This document shows positions 1-12,186 of a stretch of 64,000 nucleotides of DNA, one piece after another. Source of the stretch: Silene latifolia (Eukaryota > Streptophyta > Magnoliopsida > Caryophyllales > Caryophyllaceae). A model generated the notes under the pieces. The model saw only the letters and a list, made by a program, of their open reading frames with translations. It did no database searches and was not told the DNA's origin. The DNA lies in NCBI RefSeq assembly GCF_048544455.1, contig NC_133536.1:195241325-195305324 (forward strand), read 5' to 3'. How positions within the stretch are numbered: the first letter of the stretch is position 1; every line of letters starts with the position of its first letter. Made by a program: the position numbers and the translations under genes.

Positions 1-2899
1 AACAAGTACATGGTTGACGTGTTTATTGAGGGTCACAATCACCCGCTTGATGTTGTGAAAAATAAGGAATTTGAGAACTTTGCTGAAAATATCAATGAAT
101 TTCATATGCAAATGATTGTCAGCAATTCAAAAGCAAATGTTGGTCCTAGCTTAACACACCAACTATGCACTCAACAATTGGGTGGTTTTCAAAATGTCGG
201 GGCAACAGTCAAGCAATTCAAAAATTTTCAGAGGGAAATGAAGTGTCTAATGAACAGTCATGATGGGGAAATGTTCAAATCACGCTTAGACACCCTAGCT
301 GAAACAAAAGGGCTCCACTTTGTTTATGAAAAAGATTCCAAGAACGCATTGACAAGGATTTTCTGGACGAATTGTGACATGCAAAGAGCGCATGCTCTGT
401 TTGGGGATGGAGTTTCATACGACCCAACTTATGGTACAAACAAGTACAACATGACGTTCACGCCTTTCACGGGCATTGACCATCATAAAAGGTCAATCAC
501 ATTTGCATGTGCGCTTATAGAACATGAAAACGATGACTCATTCATGTGGGTATTTGACCATTTAAAGCGGCTATGGGTGGGAAAGAGCCTAACTACATCA
601 TCACCGACGAAGACCCGGAATAATTAAAGCGATTCCTGGTATGTTTCAAATTTGCAAATCATACCTCTTAACTTGTGAAACTTCATATTAAATTGTGAAT
701 CCTACATCTGTTTTGTTGATTCTAGTTGGCACTGGAAAATATGATGGTTGTAATAATTTGATTGGTTTTTTGTTTATGTGAATCGTAGTGCTTATTATGC
801 GAAACTAGATCATGAATTTGTGAAACTGGGGTAAAAATATGTTTCACGTACTTATATCGCGAATAAGGCACAAAATTTATATAGTCTGAATCCGAGGATA
901 AGACATGAGATTCACAAAATAACCCCCGTTTACAAAATAAGCTATAGGATTCACAAAATAAGCTATATGATTTATAGTCTGAATCTGAGGATAAGACTTG
1001 AGATTTACATAATAGTGCATCGTATGACTTTGTTATGTGAAACTGCGTGAATTTAGTTATTATAAAATGATGGTGACGATCGATAATTTGATTTTGTTCA
1101 TTGCAGCTAAGTTCAAAACAGCGAAACATCGGTTTTGCATGTGGCACATCATGAAGAAAATAACCGACAAGATTAGGAGTAAAATTTGTAGAGATACCGA
1201 CTTTTTAACCCGTCTGAACGGTGTTGTATGGGACGATGACCTGGAGCCCGGGGAATTTGAAGAGAAGTGGCTTAAAGTCATGAACGATTTCTCCTTGGAA
1301 GACAATACGTGGTTGAATGGGAAGTTCGCTGATAGACACACATGGATACCCGCTTATTTCAGAAATGTGCCAATGGGCGGTTTACTACGAACTACACAAA
1401 GGTCAGAGAGTGCTAATAGTTTCTTTAAGCGGTTTGAAAACAAATACGGGACATTAACTGAGTTCTTGGTGCGCTATGAAAGCGCCACTGACCACCAAAA
1501 GCACCTGCTGAAGCTCCGTGACGAGGAGAATACGAATTCAATCCCTGAAACACTGTATGGGTCAAAATGGGAGACACAAGCAGTGAGAAGCTATACCCAT
1601 GCGATGTTCTATGAGTTCCAAAACCAGGTGAAGCTTTCAATAAATACCTGCAGTTTGGTTGGATACACTCCGCCAGATCCTGTGACGAACTTTGAAGTGT
1701 CGTTAGTTGAGGATGCAAAGAAAGCACTAAAATTTGCAGTTGAGTGCAGTAGAAGCACGAATGATGTAAGGTGCACTTGTAAACTGTTTGAAAGGAGAGG
1801 TATTTTATGCAGTCACATCATTTGGGTTTGTTCGGGAAAGTTTAAGGACATACCTGATAAATATATTTTGCAAAGGTGGAGCAAGAATGCACTCAAAAGT
1901 GACGTTTATGATTGGAATGGGAATCATTAGAGAAATACAACAATACTAGTACAAAACAGATTGGAATGTCGGTGGTGTGGTCCGAGATTCATTAATCGTT
2001 GGTATGCTCAAAAGGAAAGAAGAGTCGGATGTGAGAGAGTTTGCCAAGTTAATCAAGGAATTCAGGACAAAACTAGAGGGAAACACTCAACCGTTGACAA
2101 AACAACAGATTGAGCTTCTACTGGGCTGCAAGGTTCCAGAAGAAACCAACATCTTACCGCCTAATGTGTCTAGGAACAAAGGTTGTGGTAAACGGTTGGT
2201 GAGCAAGAAAAATAAGGCAATCAAGAACGCGGAAAAAGCAAAAAGGTTGTGTGCTAACTGTAAGCGCAAGGGTAACCACGACAAAAGGAATTGTCCATAT
2301 GATTTTGCAGATCGTCCTCCAGTGAATCAGGTTTGTATTCATCTACGCAACTACATCTGATATTAATCAAGTATTTTATTTATCTGTTGGAGTGGCGAAA
2401 ATGGTTTAATTTAGGTTAATGTCATTCAAAATAGGTGGTTTTGTTTCGACCTTGGTTTGTGAGTCTTAGATCGTATTATTGGTTTCCTAAAAAATCTGGA
2501 CATCTCATCTGTTTATCTTATTTTGAGAATCCCAGAGGTTGCTTTGTGAATCCCAGGTCTTAATTTGTGAATCCTGGGTCCAATTTTGTGTAGGAGACAA
2601 TATATGAATCGTGGGTCTTATTATGTGAATCACATATCTTTATTTGTGAATCACAGAAATGAGACTGATTGTATGTAGTAACCTGATATAATTCCTCACT
2701 TTGTAACATAAATGACAACAGTTGGCTTATATAAGATGAATGTGATTCACGCCGTGTCACCCAATTTTGCATGATCCTCACTTTTATTATTGTACATCTA
2801 ATGTTTGTAAACATCTTTCTAATTCCAGCTTTGTCTTTTACGTAGGGAGAGCTAGCGGACGAAGAGGTAGAAGAGGAAGGGGATGAGGATGAAGAATGA
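1..2899 (+). pseudogene. FAR1/MULE-type transposase, start outside window
   Basis: Relic of a FAR1-related (FRS-like) Mutator transposase. The window opens inside the N-terminal domain (EGHNHPL at about codon 7 of the visible frame). The MULE catalytic core follows: the first Asp in YDPTYGTNKY (about 420-450) and the second Asp in ITDEDP (about 597-615). A candidate Glu lies in EPGEFEEKW (about 1245). A SWIM zinc finger follows (CTC...CSHI, about 1770-1815), then a C-terminal CX2CX4HX4C knuckle (about 2250-2295). Intron 1 is 639-1106 (GT/AG). A second intron is 2331-2845, leading to a short acidic last exon (2846-2899). The reading frame changes near 555, near 617 and between 1930 and 1977, so the gene is disabled. 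In Mutator-like elements this protein catalyses excision and insertion. Family assignment is firm; the exact exon ends are inferred. Confidence 0.85.
860..1030 (-). repeat. GATTCACAAAATAA word array in FAR1 intron 1
   Basis: Within the first intron, GATTCACAAAATAA-like words recur, spaced by short phrases such as TATAGTCTGAATC and GCTATAGGATT. The same longer phrase returns at 9,485-9,862. Here the word lies opposite to the gene's direction, unlike the copies downstream at 2,540-3,560. Confidence 0.75.
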
Positions 2900-3560
2900 T
2901 GGAAAGAGTCTTCTTAAGCCTTGAGAAATAGATATGATGATTGAAGAAGACACTGACAATTTTGAAAGGAGCAGTCTTTTAGTTTGGCAACATATTATTG
3001 GTTTCCAAAAATATGGACATCTTATTTGTTTATCTTATTTTGTGAATCTGAGAGGTTCTTTTGTGAATGTAAGAGGCTGTTTTATGAATCTTAAATCTTA
3101 ATATATACAAAAGACCTGAAAATCTTATTTGTTGGTATTAATTTGTGAATCCTGGGTCTAATATTCGCGATTATTAGGAAGATTCGTACTCTTATTAGAA
3201 AGAAACGGTCGACTGGCTAAACGGTCTTATTTTGTGAATGACACAATTTAAATATCTTACTTGGCTTATATAAAATGGATTATTGTGAATTATAGACGTT
3301 ATTTCATGAATCTTACCGTGTGAATGACAATACATAAATCCGAGGTCTAATATTGTGAATCGACTTGTTTTGTGAATCCATCTTTTGTGAATATCGTCTT
3401 TTTTGAATCTCAGACATTCTTTTGTAAATCTCAGGTCTCATTTTGTCGACTTGTTTTGTGAATCCATCTTTTGTGAATATCGTCTTTTTTGAATCTCAGA
3501 CATTCTTTTGTGAATCTCAGGTCTCATTTTACGAATCAGACGCTTTATAAATCATATGGC
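2540..3560 (+). repeat. TTATTTTGTGAATC word array
   Basis: Dozens of degenerate copies of TTTTGTGAATC plus a short phrase such as GGGTCTTA or TCAGACATTC. They span the last FAR1 intron and the 3' flank. A segment of about 70-75 bp around 3,362-3,435 is repeated almost exactly at 3,440-3,510. It is the complement of the word seen in the minus-strand gene at 4,530-9,468. No coding potential. Confidence 0.75.
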
Positions 3561-4529
3561 TTATATAAAATGAATTATTGTGAATTGTAGACGTTATTTT
3601 TTTAATACAGGAGGTAAAACATCGTCACGAAACAGGAAAATAGCCTTTCTCCCACGTCAAATTGAGATACGAGGACGAGTAAATGATTTCAGGTGTGATG
3701 TATGTTTTCGTGTGAAAGAAACCGAGAACCACCAAATCCAAATAACCCGAAAAATAGGAATTCCTCCAGGCTGAAGCCTTCATCACCTTAATAGAACAGG
3801 TAAAAACGGTCCTACTCCTACCTTGTTACAAAAGCCAAGAAAATTCCAAACTTAACCCTCTATTCAACTGTATATAACATCTTTCCTAACCACCAACCTC
3901 ACAAACTCTTACTATAACTTATCAAAACTTCCCACTAATCACTACAGAAACATTAATTAACCATGATTAACATCCTCCTCCCCATCCTCGTCCTCGTATT
4001 TCAATTATCCACCTCCGAATATCATCCACGTCAAATTTCACAAATTCAAGCGACTAATCAATTCCATTGATTAAAATCAACTATTACAAAAGGAGATCTA
4101 CTAAATAAGCAAATTAGCACCCAACTAAATGACTAATAACATATTCACTAGAATACTTGATAGATCCTGCATATACCATCTAATACTATACTAACATAAT
4201 ACTTGATTGTATCCACCACAAGTTAAATTCCACGCATAAGGGACAAATGCCTCCGACGAACCAACCAGAGATAAGTAAGTATACACTGCATAACACCCAA
4301 AACTCACAGCAAAAGAATAAATGCTGCCCCGTTTCTACTACACGCTCACAAAGACAATCATGAAGAATAAATTCCCAACCAGAGAAGCATACACTGAAGA
4401 ACGATCTCCCTGCTTCACATCATCTCACCACCATAGACAAGCACATCTTGCTACTTATACTCCTATATCAGAAAACACGTAAAATATTTCAAAATATATA
4501 CACGGACAAGCATGGCTCGCTACTATTCA
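3561..4529. other. Non-coding stretch between the two element genes
   Basis: AT-rich sequence after the FAR1 relic. A 64-codon open frame at 3,580-3,774 has no recognisable motif and begins inside the word array. I see no gene, repeat or RNA here. It separates the convergent 3' ends of the plus-strand transposase and the minus-strand Ulp1-like gene. Confidence 0.4.
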
Positions 4530-5939
4530 AAATATCGCGGATACTATGAATGAATGGGGATTTGATATGCAAAAGTTATTAAAGAACCGGGACTGTACCG
4601 TTCTAGTATTTGCATCAGACTTTCGAAAATCTGGCATTCTCTGAAATTGTAAGAAATTATAGTTGAAATTAATGAACAACACAGTTTCAAATACAGATTT
4701 CATGTACGTATACTGTTCAACTTGTTTCTTACCTGATAATTGTCTGGATTCTGCCAATCACCGAGCTCACAGTCCAACATACTCAAATACCTCAACACGT
4801 GAGCTCCACAATCAAAACTGAATGTAGTATAGTGTTCAACTGTTTAGTAAACAATATTTAATTTCCGTAAAGCGGACACATTAGGGAATAACTTACTTAT
4901 TTGATTGTTGAGGAACTTTGAGAGTTATAACCCTGTGAGAGTGCAGAAACCGCATGGGATAATATGACGGGGAACTACTTGCCAAAATAGGAGATAATTT
5001 GGCCACCTGAAAATGTTTCGAGTTAATACTGATTGTACACTAAAAATGTTTTATATACTCTGATTCACAAACTGTCAAGGGTTAGATTAGGCAAATAATT
5101 AATACCGTGTCTATGGTTGTATTATGTACATCATAAGACTGTACTTTCGCGCTTGAGTTGAGGATGTAATTCGTTTTACTCTCCATATCGCATATACAAG
5201 CCCACCAATGTCTGTCTTTGATCAGCGGTATAAAAACCTGATATAATAAAGATTAGTCTCCAATTTACAGCCCTACATGTCCGCCACAAAAAAAAAAAAA
5301 AAATATTGTTGAGGGACCAGACCTTTCGGATTGTGGCACCATTCACCGGTTTGTATGTCCCATTGATGTATTGATTCCAAATACAAGAGTTTTTCTTCTT
5401 TGTACAGTTCTACATACCACAAAAGGTAATTTTACAAACCATATCAATTTGGGATAATCAAGATACTTGAATATTAAAACAAGTTCAAAGCTAACCACGA
5501 TGACAATCGATGGCAAGTCTGAAAGATCCGGTCGATGAAGTGTCGTCCTAATCCCAAACATATCAATCACCTAAAAAAATAATATTAGGAATGAAACAAA
5601 AGATTACGATATATACAATGAAATGAACGCGATAGTAGTCTACTTACTTGATCCATAACCCATCGACGCGGTCTAAGCGTAGATAAAGCGCTCGTGTGAC
5701 TTCCATCCACTCAAGACACACCATAGCCTCGTTGTAGTAAGGCACATTAAGAAACATTACTAGAATTATCCAAATAAAAATAAAAATAAAAGTAAAGGGG
5801 CAAGGGAAAAGCACAAAAAATAAAAGTAAAGGGGAAAATACTTACTGTGTGACTGTATCTCTTCCTTTGCGGTGCCAAATACACTTCACAAGGTCGTCTT
5901 CAGAATAAGGTAGACGCCGGTAGCCCCTGTCAAATATTA

Positions 5940-6070
5940 ATAAGACAGCTTAAGATCTGTGATTCACAAATCAAGATCTTTGATTCACATAATAACCCAC
6001 GATTCAGAAATTAAGAACAACAGATAAAACCAATAATAACATCTAAGATTCACAAAACATGATTAACAAG
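5940..6070 (-). repeat. GATTCACAAAATAA words in an intron of the Ulp1-like gene
   Basis: Short array of GATTCACAAA-type words between exons at 5,860-5,930 and 6,085-6,200. The word is in the sense direction of the minus-strand gene when read as TTTGTGAATC. Confidence 0.6.
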
Positions 6071-7109
6071 GGAATGGGTCATACATAGGCACACAATTCC
6101 ACTCTTCTGCACTTCGTTCGACAGTAGCTTTCAACATGTTGTCACCGGAGGTCATAATTCAAGGCATAACTTCAATGCATAGCGTTTGATTGACTTACCT
6201 ATAAATGCAAAACAAAAAGTCCTTATAATTATTCCAAAGTTCACGAATCGGCCCCAACTTTCAAAAATTAACTCCAGTGTCCGACAAATCTAACTCTCAG
6301 GTTCACAAGGTTAAGTAAAGGTATCTTACAGAAGTTATAATTAAAGGACAGTCAGTTTTGTTCCCTTTGTAATGCTCCAACAGGTGAAACAAATAGACGC
6401 CGGTATCCATTTCACCAGACTTCAAAATTGAAGGAGAGATAAACAACTCAAGCATCATGTCACCATCTGCTGCGAATCTTGGTGAAACCCAATTAATGAG
6501 CCTGTCTTTTCGCACGACACAACCTAAATTAGCACTTAATTATGTGGATGTGTTACATGCTTGTCAAACACTTTGATCGTGAATTCACGAAAAAAAGTAA
6601 ATTCACAACTTTGCATAACCAGAAATGGAGGAAAAGACGCACCGTAGGTTGCACATAATCAGAATAGTTAACATCTACTCCATTCATAGGGTGTATGACT
6701 GTCAATTTATTCCATCGAAGGTCGAAACAAAAGAAGAACCGTGGGCATGATGTAGACATGATTGGAGTGCAAATCTGAAAACAAGACAAGATGAAATGAA
6801 AAGAAGAACATAAAGATGAAAATAGGTTTCACAAAACATAATAACACCAAACCAAAACTTACTAATTGAATCAAGAAACATCAATATTTTCCAGACAACC
6901 CGGGGGGGGAACTAACACCGTCATTGGAGTATGGAACAAATAAACGAACAGGAGAATCCGGTGATTTCAACTTCTCATTACTGTTTAGGATCTCACACCA
7001 AATATTTACACCTTCGAACATACTCGATCACCTTCGGTATAGTCCTCAACATGCTCCTTGTCAATCTCTCGAGTGTTACTTTGAAAAAGAATATCACCGC
7101 ACTCAACAA

Positions 7110-7235
7110 TCAAAACATTGATTCGCAAAACAAGCCGTCAGATTCGCAAAACAGTCTATTGGATTCACAATATAAGCCCTACGATTTATAAATTGTCCGA
7201 TTCACAAAATGAGACCTGAGATTTACAAAACAAGT
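7110..7235 (-). repeat. GATTCGCAAAACAAG / GATTCACAAAATGAG word array
   Basis: Five or six degenerate words, each starting GATTC and ending in an A-rich tail, inside an intron of the Ulp1-like gene. The intron donor on the minus strand lies near 7,245. Confidence 0.65.
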
Positions 7236-9484
7236 TCATAGTCAAATACCTTTGTCCCTCTTTTGAGCAAAGCCCGAAATCCAACAAGTTTTTCTCCTCC
7301 TTATTAAAAGGAGTAATAACACTGATGTTTCTTTGGAGATACGGAGATCGATAGGCAGCAGCTGGAATTATCTCTCTTCTAGGACGCACAATGGCAGGAG
7401 TATTGACATCAACATTATTGACATCAACATGATCAGAAACTGATGGTACCGGGAATGTAGGAAATCGGGTTCCCTCATCCTCTTCCCTCTGACACTGATC
7501 TATTCTTTCCTCGCCTTTTATGCTTTCCTCACCTGGTCCCTCTTCTTCTGCTTTCTGGCACGGACCCGTGGTTTCATCACCCGACAAACGGTTTCCACGA
7601 CGGCGAAATGTACAGTGAGTGACCAATGGTTTTTCGGGCAATTGCTCGATTCTTCCACACACGATTTCGGAGATGGTGGACGGACGACTGGAATCATTGG
7701 AGTATCAGGTAAATCAATAACAATTGGGGTTTCGGCTAGTTCGATAAATCGGTGTTGGTGTTGGCTAGAACGAGGATCAATAGAAGATCTATCTTCTTCT
7801 TGAAGACAAAAAATGATCGTCGTCGCTGCTAGCGACCTCCACCGTGGGCAATCTGCTGAGGTTGGCAATCTTGGTTTACGACGTTTCCGAATGGGTTTGC
7901 TTGTCACTTTGGGATCTGGTGGACGAATCGGTACAAAAGTGTCATCCATAATTTCCAATGCCGCACGTAAATCAGCGTCGGACCATCCACCCATCCTGTC
8001 CACACCGTCATTAACAACGTGCTCATTCTCCACAACATTCGCTGCAATGGATAACGTGTTTTCAACGATATTATTGACCACGTTGTCCAAATTCAGTTCA
8101 CCGTCCTCATCCTTCTTAGCATCCTCATTATTACCCATCTCTATATTTTCCTCCTTATTCCCATCATCGGCATTTTCTTCATCCCCAACATTCTCATCAA
8201 ACTCATCCTGTTGGGATGAAATATACCCGTCCGCAATACCATTAACGGCTGCCACCATAGTAGAAACCACTGCTAAGGAAGGTAGCTTGATCGTAGCTTG
8301 AATAGCAAGAGATCTGCAGCTAGCGAAAGCTGCAGCCGCTGCCGTTGCGGCTTCAGCAAGTTTGTGAACAATCTCACACTTACTGTTAGTAAGGCCATCA
8401 GTTTCCTTGTCACCACAATGTGGAATATCAGACCCTATATCTGGTTTGCCTGCTTCGTGGTATTGGATGGTTGATTTGGACTGAACATGCTCAATCTTTG
8501 TGACCGGTGGCTGAGGTGCGGGTGCGAGTGTGTGGTAGCTCATGACAAGGGGAGGCTCCACAAAACCTTGACCGAAACCTTTATTTGCCTTCAACTCCTG
8601 TTTAATTCTTTTTGCAATTTTTTCTTTCGTCCAATTACAACAAGTTGGAAACTTTCTTATGACCAATCTTGATTTGTAGACGAAACGGTCCAAGTAAATG
8701 TACACGAGCACCATAATGGGTCCACCAAAAAAATTATCTCCTTTCAAGCGTTTGACATCTCTCCACTCCTCCTTTTGCCAAGACTCAACTTGGTCAGCCA
8801 ACTTCTGTTTGATGAAATTGCACCAATTGAATTCCGGAATCAGTGAAGTACCACCTAAACTTTTTAAAATCCTCAAACCTGCGCGATTCCCTTGCACACC
8901 ACCCAACAGAGACGAGAATATGTTAACGATGAAATTTCGTTTAAAGTCATCTCCACCATCTTTCTGCATGGATAATTTGTTCAAGACGTGGTGATCATCG
9001 ATATATTTGTGTGGATATTGCTTTCGGAAGTTTTCCAACGTAGCTAAATAAGCAGGACACTTATCCACATGTGACGCTTCCTCAACAGGTCTTGAACCCA
9101 TTGGAATGCTCATGCAAAGATGGATGTCCTCCTCTAATACAGGGAGTTTTTTGTCAAATAACCATCCCTTTGCTGGGTTGTAATTTGACACTAGCCAATA
9201 AGCAAGGTCCCCGGGAACCTTGTTTGTTTCAATCATTAAAAGACCGCCAAAGCCCATGTCTTTTATAGCTTGAATCTGCTGATCGCTCGGTGGATTTTTC
9301 GTATCTTTCAGAAAGTTGTACAACCCTTTTGGCGACATTCGAGTCCTCACTATAGGCAGTCCCTCTGTACGCACCCTCTGTTTTTTTGCTGGCGGAGGAG
9401 CGGCGCTTGCTCAACAATGCACAGTGCGAAGCGCTTGCTTGCACAACCGCCTGTGATGGTCGCTTCATCTTGTAGCCTGTTTCA

Positions 9485-9862
9485 CAATAATCATCTTTAG
9501 CGTCACAAAATAAGCTGAAAGGATACACAAAAATAAGAACTAAGATTTATATAGTCTATTTTGGGGGGATAGGACCTGAGATTCACAAAATAACTCTCCA
9601 GTTTCACGAAATAACCTCAAGGATTCTTTTCAATAAGGCATAAGATTTATATAGTCTGAATGTGAGGAGAAGACTTGAGATTCACAAAATAACTCCCCAG
9701 TTTCACAAATTAACCTCTATGATTCACAAAATAAGGTATAAAATTTATATAGTCTGAATCCGTGGATAAGACCCGAGAGATGCACAAAATAAACCCCCAG
9801 TTTCACAAAATAAGCTATAGGATTCAAAAATAAGCTATATGATTTATAGTCTGAAACTGTTC
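9485..9862. repeat. Compound word array, longer unit
   Basis: Three or four imperfect repeats of roughly 115-130 bp. Each is built from GATTCACAAAATAA, CCAGTTTCACAAAATAA and TATATAGTCTGAAT phrases. The last unit matches the array in FAR1 intron 1 (860-1,030). It lies upstream of the Ulp1-like start codon, so it could overlap its promoter. Confidence 0.7.
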
Positions 9863-9867
9863 TTGAT

Positions 9868-10888
9868 CCAACGCCAAGACCAAAAGACACCCTAGGAGGG
9901 GACGGGTGAACCCTTTTTGGGGGACGGGGTTAACGATAGAGGGGCGGGTGTCCTAAAACGGGACGGGAAAGGGTTTAGGGTTGGATTAGGCGGATCCGCG
10001 GTAGCGGATCCGCCTAATCCAACCCTAAACCCTTTCCCTTGTACATAGTCATTCGACCAAAGCCAAGACCAAAAGACACCCTAGGAGGGGACGGGTGAAC
10101 CCTTTTAGGGGGACGGGGTTAACAGTAGGGGCCGGGTGTCCTAAAACGGGACGGGAAAGGGTTTAGGGTTGGGTTAGGCGGATCTGCCGCGGATCCGCCT
10201 AACCCAACCCTAAACCCTTTCCCTTGTACATAGTCATTCGACCAACGCCAAGACCAAAAGACACCCTAGGAGGGGACGGGTGAACCCTTTTTGGGGGACG
10301 GGGTTAACAGTAGTGGCCGGGTGTCCTAAAACGGGACGGGAAAGGATTTAGGGTTGGATTAGGCGGATCCGCTACCGCGGATCCGCCTAATCCAACCCTA
10401 AACCCTTTCCCTTGTACATAGTCATTCGACCAACGCCAAGACCAAAAGACACCCTAGGAGGGGACGGGTGAACCCTTTTTGGGGGACGGGGTTAACAGTA
10501 GGGGGGCCGGGTGTCCTAAAACGGACGGGGAAAGGGTTTAGGGTTGGGTTAGGCGGATCCGCTACTGCGGATCCACCTAATCCAACCCTAAACCCTTTCC
10601 CTTGTACATAGTCATTCGACCAACGCCAAGACCAAAAGACACCCTAGGAGGGGACGGGTGAACCCTTTTTGGGGGACGGGGTTAACAGTAGGGGCCGGGT
10701 GTCCTTAAACGGGACGGGAAAGGGTTTAGGGTTGGATTAGGCGGATCCGTTACCGCGGATCCGCCTAATCCAACCCTAAACCCTTTCCCTTGTACATAGT
10801 CATTCGACCAACGCCAAGATCAAAAGACACCCTAGGAGGGGACGGGTGAACCCTTTTTGGGGGACGGGGTTAACAGTAGGGGGCTGAA
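9868..10888. repeat. Tandem satellite, about 188 bp, with a hairpin in each unit
   Basis: Units begin at CCAACGCCAAGACC (9,868; 10,057; 10,242; 10,430; 10,620; 10,808), giving spacings of 189, 185, 188, 190 and 188 bp, about 5.4 units. Each complete unit contains a near-perfect palindrome. In unit 1, arms of 35 bp (9,965-9,999 and 10,004-10,038) flank a 4-base loop. The arms include GGGTTTAGGGTT, close to the plant telomere repeat, and a BamHI site at the centre. Units end abruptly at 10,888. Confidence 0.9.
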
Positions 10889-11125
10889 AATTTCAACGGG
10901 GCATGAAGTTATTATTGAAATTGTCATTCGAAGTTATTATGAAACAATAGAGAACGCAAGGATTCACGAAAAACAAAGAACACAAAGCAAACTTCATTAA
11001 TAAAACATAGTAGTCATACATTATATTTATAAACTATCGACAATAGAACACGGCAAACAAGATAGCAACGTTCAATGCCGAAAATTACAAAGATAGTATT
11101 TTAGGAAAAGGGATGCAAATGTAGG
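10889..11125. other. 3' flank of an F-box-like relic
   Basis: No gene. It contains a phrase (GAAGTTATTATGAAA..., CTTCATTAATAAAACATAG) that recurs in diverged form at 11,940-12,060. The downstream flank of this relic is therefore duplicated. Confidence 0.45.
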
Positions 11126-11750
11126 CTATAGGTCCATAATAGAAGGTAAATCAATACAACATGCATCTATACAATTGCGAACTAAGTTGACAGCAATAGC
11201 AATTGCAGTGGCTCGTTCAGTAGACATTACTGGAGGTAAAGAACGTAACTTCTCATAAATTGTAGCGCGATCAATAGCATTCAGAAGGTTCATGGCATTT
11301 GGATGGTTATATTGGTGAAAATGAAGGATGAATTTAGCTGACATATTATCGATCAAAAACATTTGCACGTTTGGAATATTAGGTTAGCACCCCTATGAAT
11401 AATTAGAATACCCTCCACATGGTTGATTTCAAGAGAAAGCCAATATGCAGCGGTTACACCGGGAGCATTGGGATGAATAAGAAATAACTGAGACCAATTC
11501 CGACACACAATAGCCATATTTGCCTTGTCTTTAAAGGCATCAAGTTTAGAAAATATATTATGCATAACTCCTTGAATATTGAAAACAGAATGTTGTGAGT
11601 GATAGCGAGGAAGATAATTTAACTTCGCCAAATCGCTTCCTTAAAAGACAAATTGATTGCGTTTTGTTTTTGACCGACATAAGCTGCACGAAATGACGAT
11701 TCGTCTTCTTCAAAAGCATTCACGACACACCCTTTGCACCAAGACTCCAT
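11126..11750 (-). pseudogene. F-box-like protein relic
   Basis: Reads on the minus strand from ATG at 11,748-11,750 (MESWCKGCVVNAFEEDESSF). The frame slips near 11,640 and again near 11,360. The middle part (KLDAFKDKANMAIVCRNW) resembles the C-terminal half of an F-box, with VCxxW typical of substrate adaptors of SCF ubiquitin ligases. The rest (NAMNLLNAIDRATIYEKL, then STERATAIAIAV) is unrecognised. Position between word arrays suggests it is cargo of the same large element as the FAR1 and Ulp1-like genes. The F-box call is tentative. Confidence 0.45.
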
Positions 11751-12186
11751 AATTCACTAAAAATAATAATAGGAACGCATAGTAGGTTAGTAACTAAATG
11801 AATAAGTTTCACAATGGCAGATCTAGGTTTCACAACAACTACTCCAAGATTCACAAAATCAAGTATAGGATTCACGTAATTATGAATCAACATTACAAAG
11901 ATCGAGAGACAGAACAGAATCTCATCAAGTGCATGCCAGCTAAATTATTATGAAAGTTGTATTCGAAGTTATTATGAAAGATAGATGCTCGAGGATTGAC
12001 AAAATAAAAGGAAAATAAACTTGATTAATAGAACATAGTATTCATACATTATGTTGATACAACATCCGAAATTGAAAACTACTGATTACATATTTATACA
12101 AGGGTGCCTTAGCAAGTATACAAAAGTAAGATTAAATACTAACGGTGATAGACCTAAGTACACCGACCGACAACTAAACATAATAG
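11751..12186. other. Non-coding spacer with a duplicated flank
   Basis: Contains a few GATTCACAAAATCA-type words (about 11,850-11,880). At 11,940-12,060 it carries a diverged copy of the 3' flank seen at 10,905-11,050. It looks like the downstream region of a second, decayed copy of the preceding relic. Confidence 0.45.

Larger units (their letters stand above)
4530..9468 (-). pseudogene. Ulp1-like cysteine protease gene of a MULE-type element
   Basis: Minus-strand, multi-exon gene of the transposon-borne Ulp1 (C48) class. The likely ATG is 9,468 (MKRPSQAV). The frame must slip near the seven-T run at 9,381-9,387 to enter the long exon (7,518-9,374), whose N-terminal part has RMSPKGLYNFLKD and IKDMGFGGLL. 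A further slip near 7,560 leads to PRREIIPAAAYRSPYLQ. Later exons include EILNSNEKLKSPDSPVRLF (about 6,930-7,020), FFFCFDLRWNKLTVIHPMNG (about 6,670-6,740) and SGEMDTGVYLFHLLEHY (about 6,375-6,425). Further on come LPYSEDDLVKCIWH (5,860-5,930), an exon at 5,645-5,745, RHWWACICDMESKTNY (about 5,165-5,230) and FDCGAHVLRYLSMLDCELG (about 4,745-4,830). Several junctions have good GT/AG sites. The tail near 4,530-4,650 is uncertain. Frame slips make it a pseudogene as read. In active elements the role is thought to be SUMO or ubiquitin-like deconjugation. Confidence 0.7.

Noticed and set aside
722-1147. A 141-codon minus-strand frame over FAR1 intron 1.
   Set aside because: Its cysteine-rich repeats are the translated GATTCACAAAATAA array.
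9868-10888. A true interstitial telomere array.
   Set aside because: TTTAGGG occurs only once per arm inside a longer 188-bp unit; there is no tandem heptamer run.
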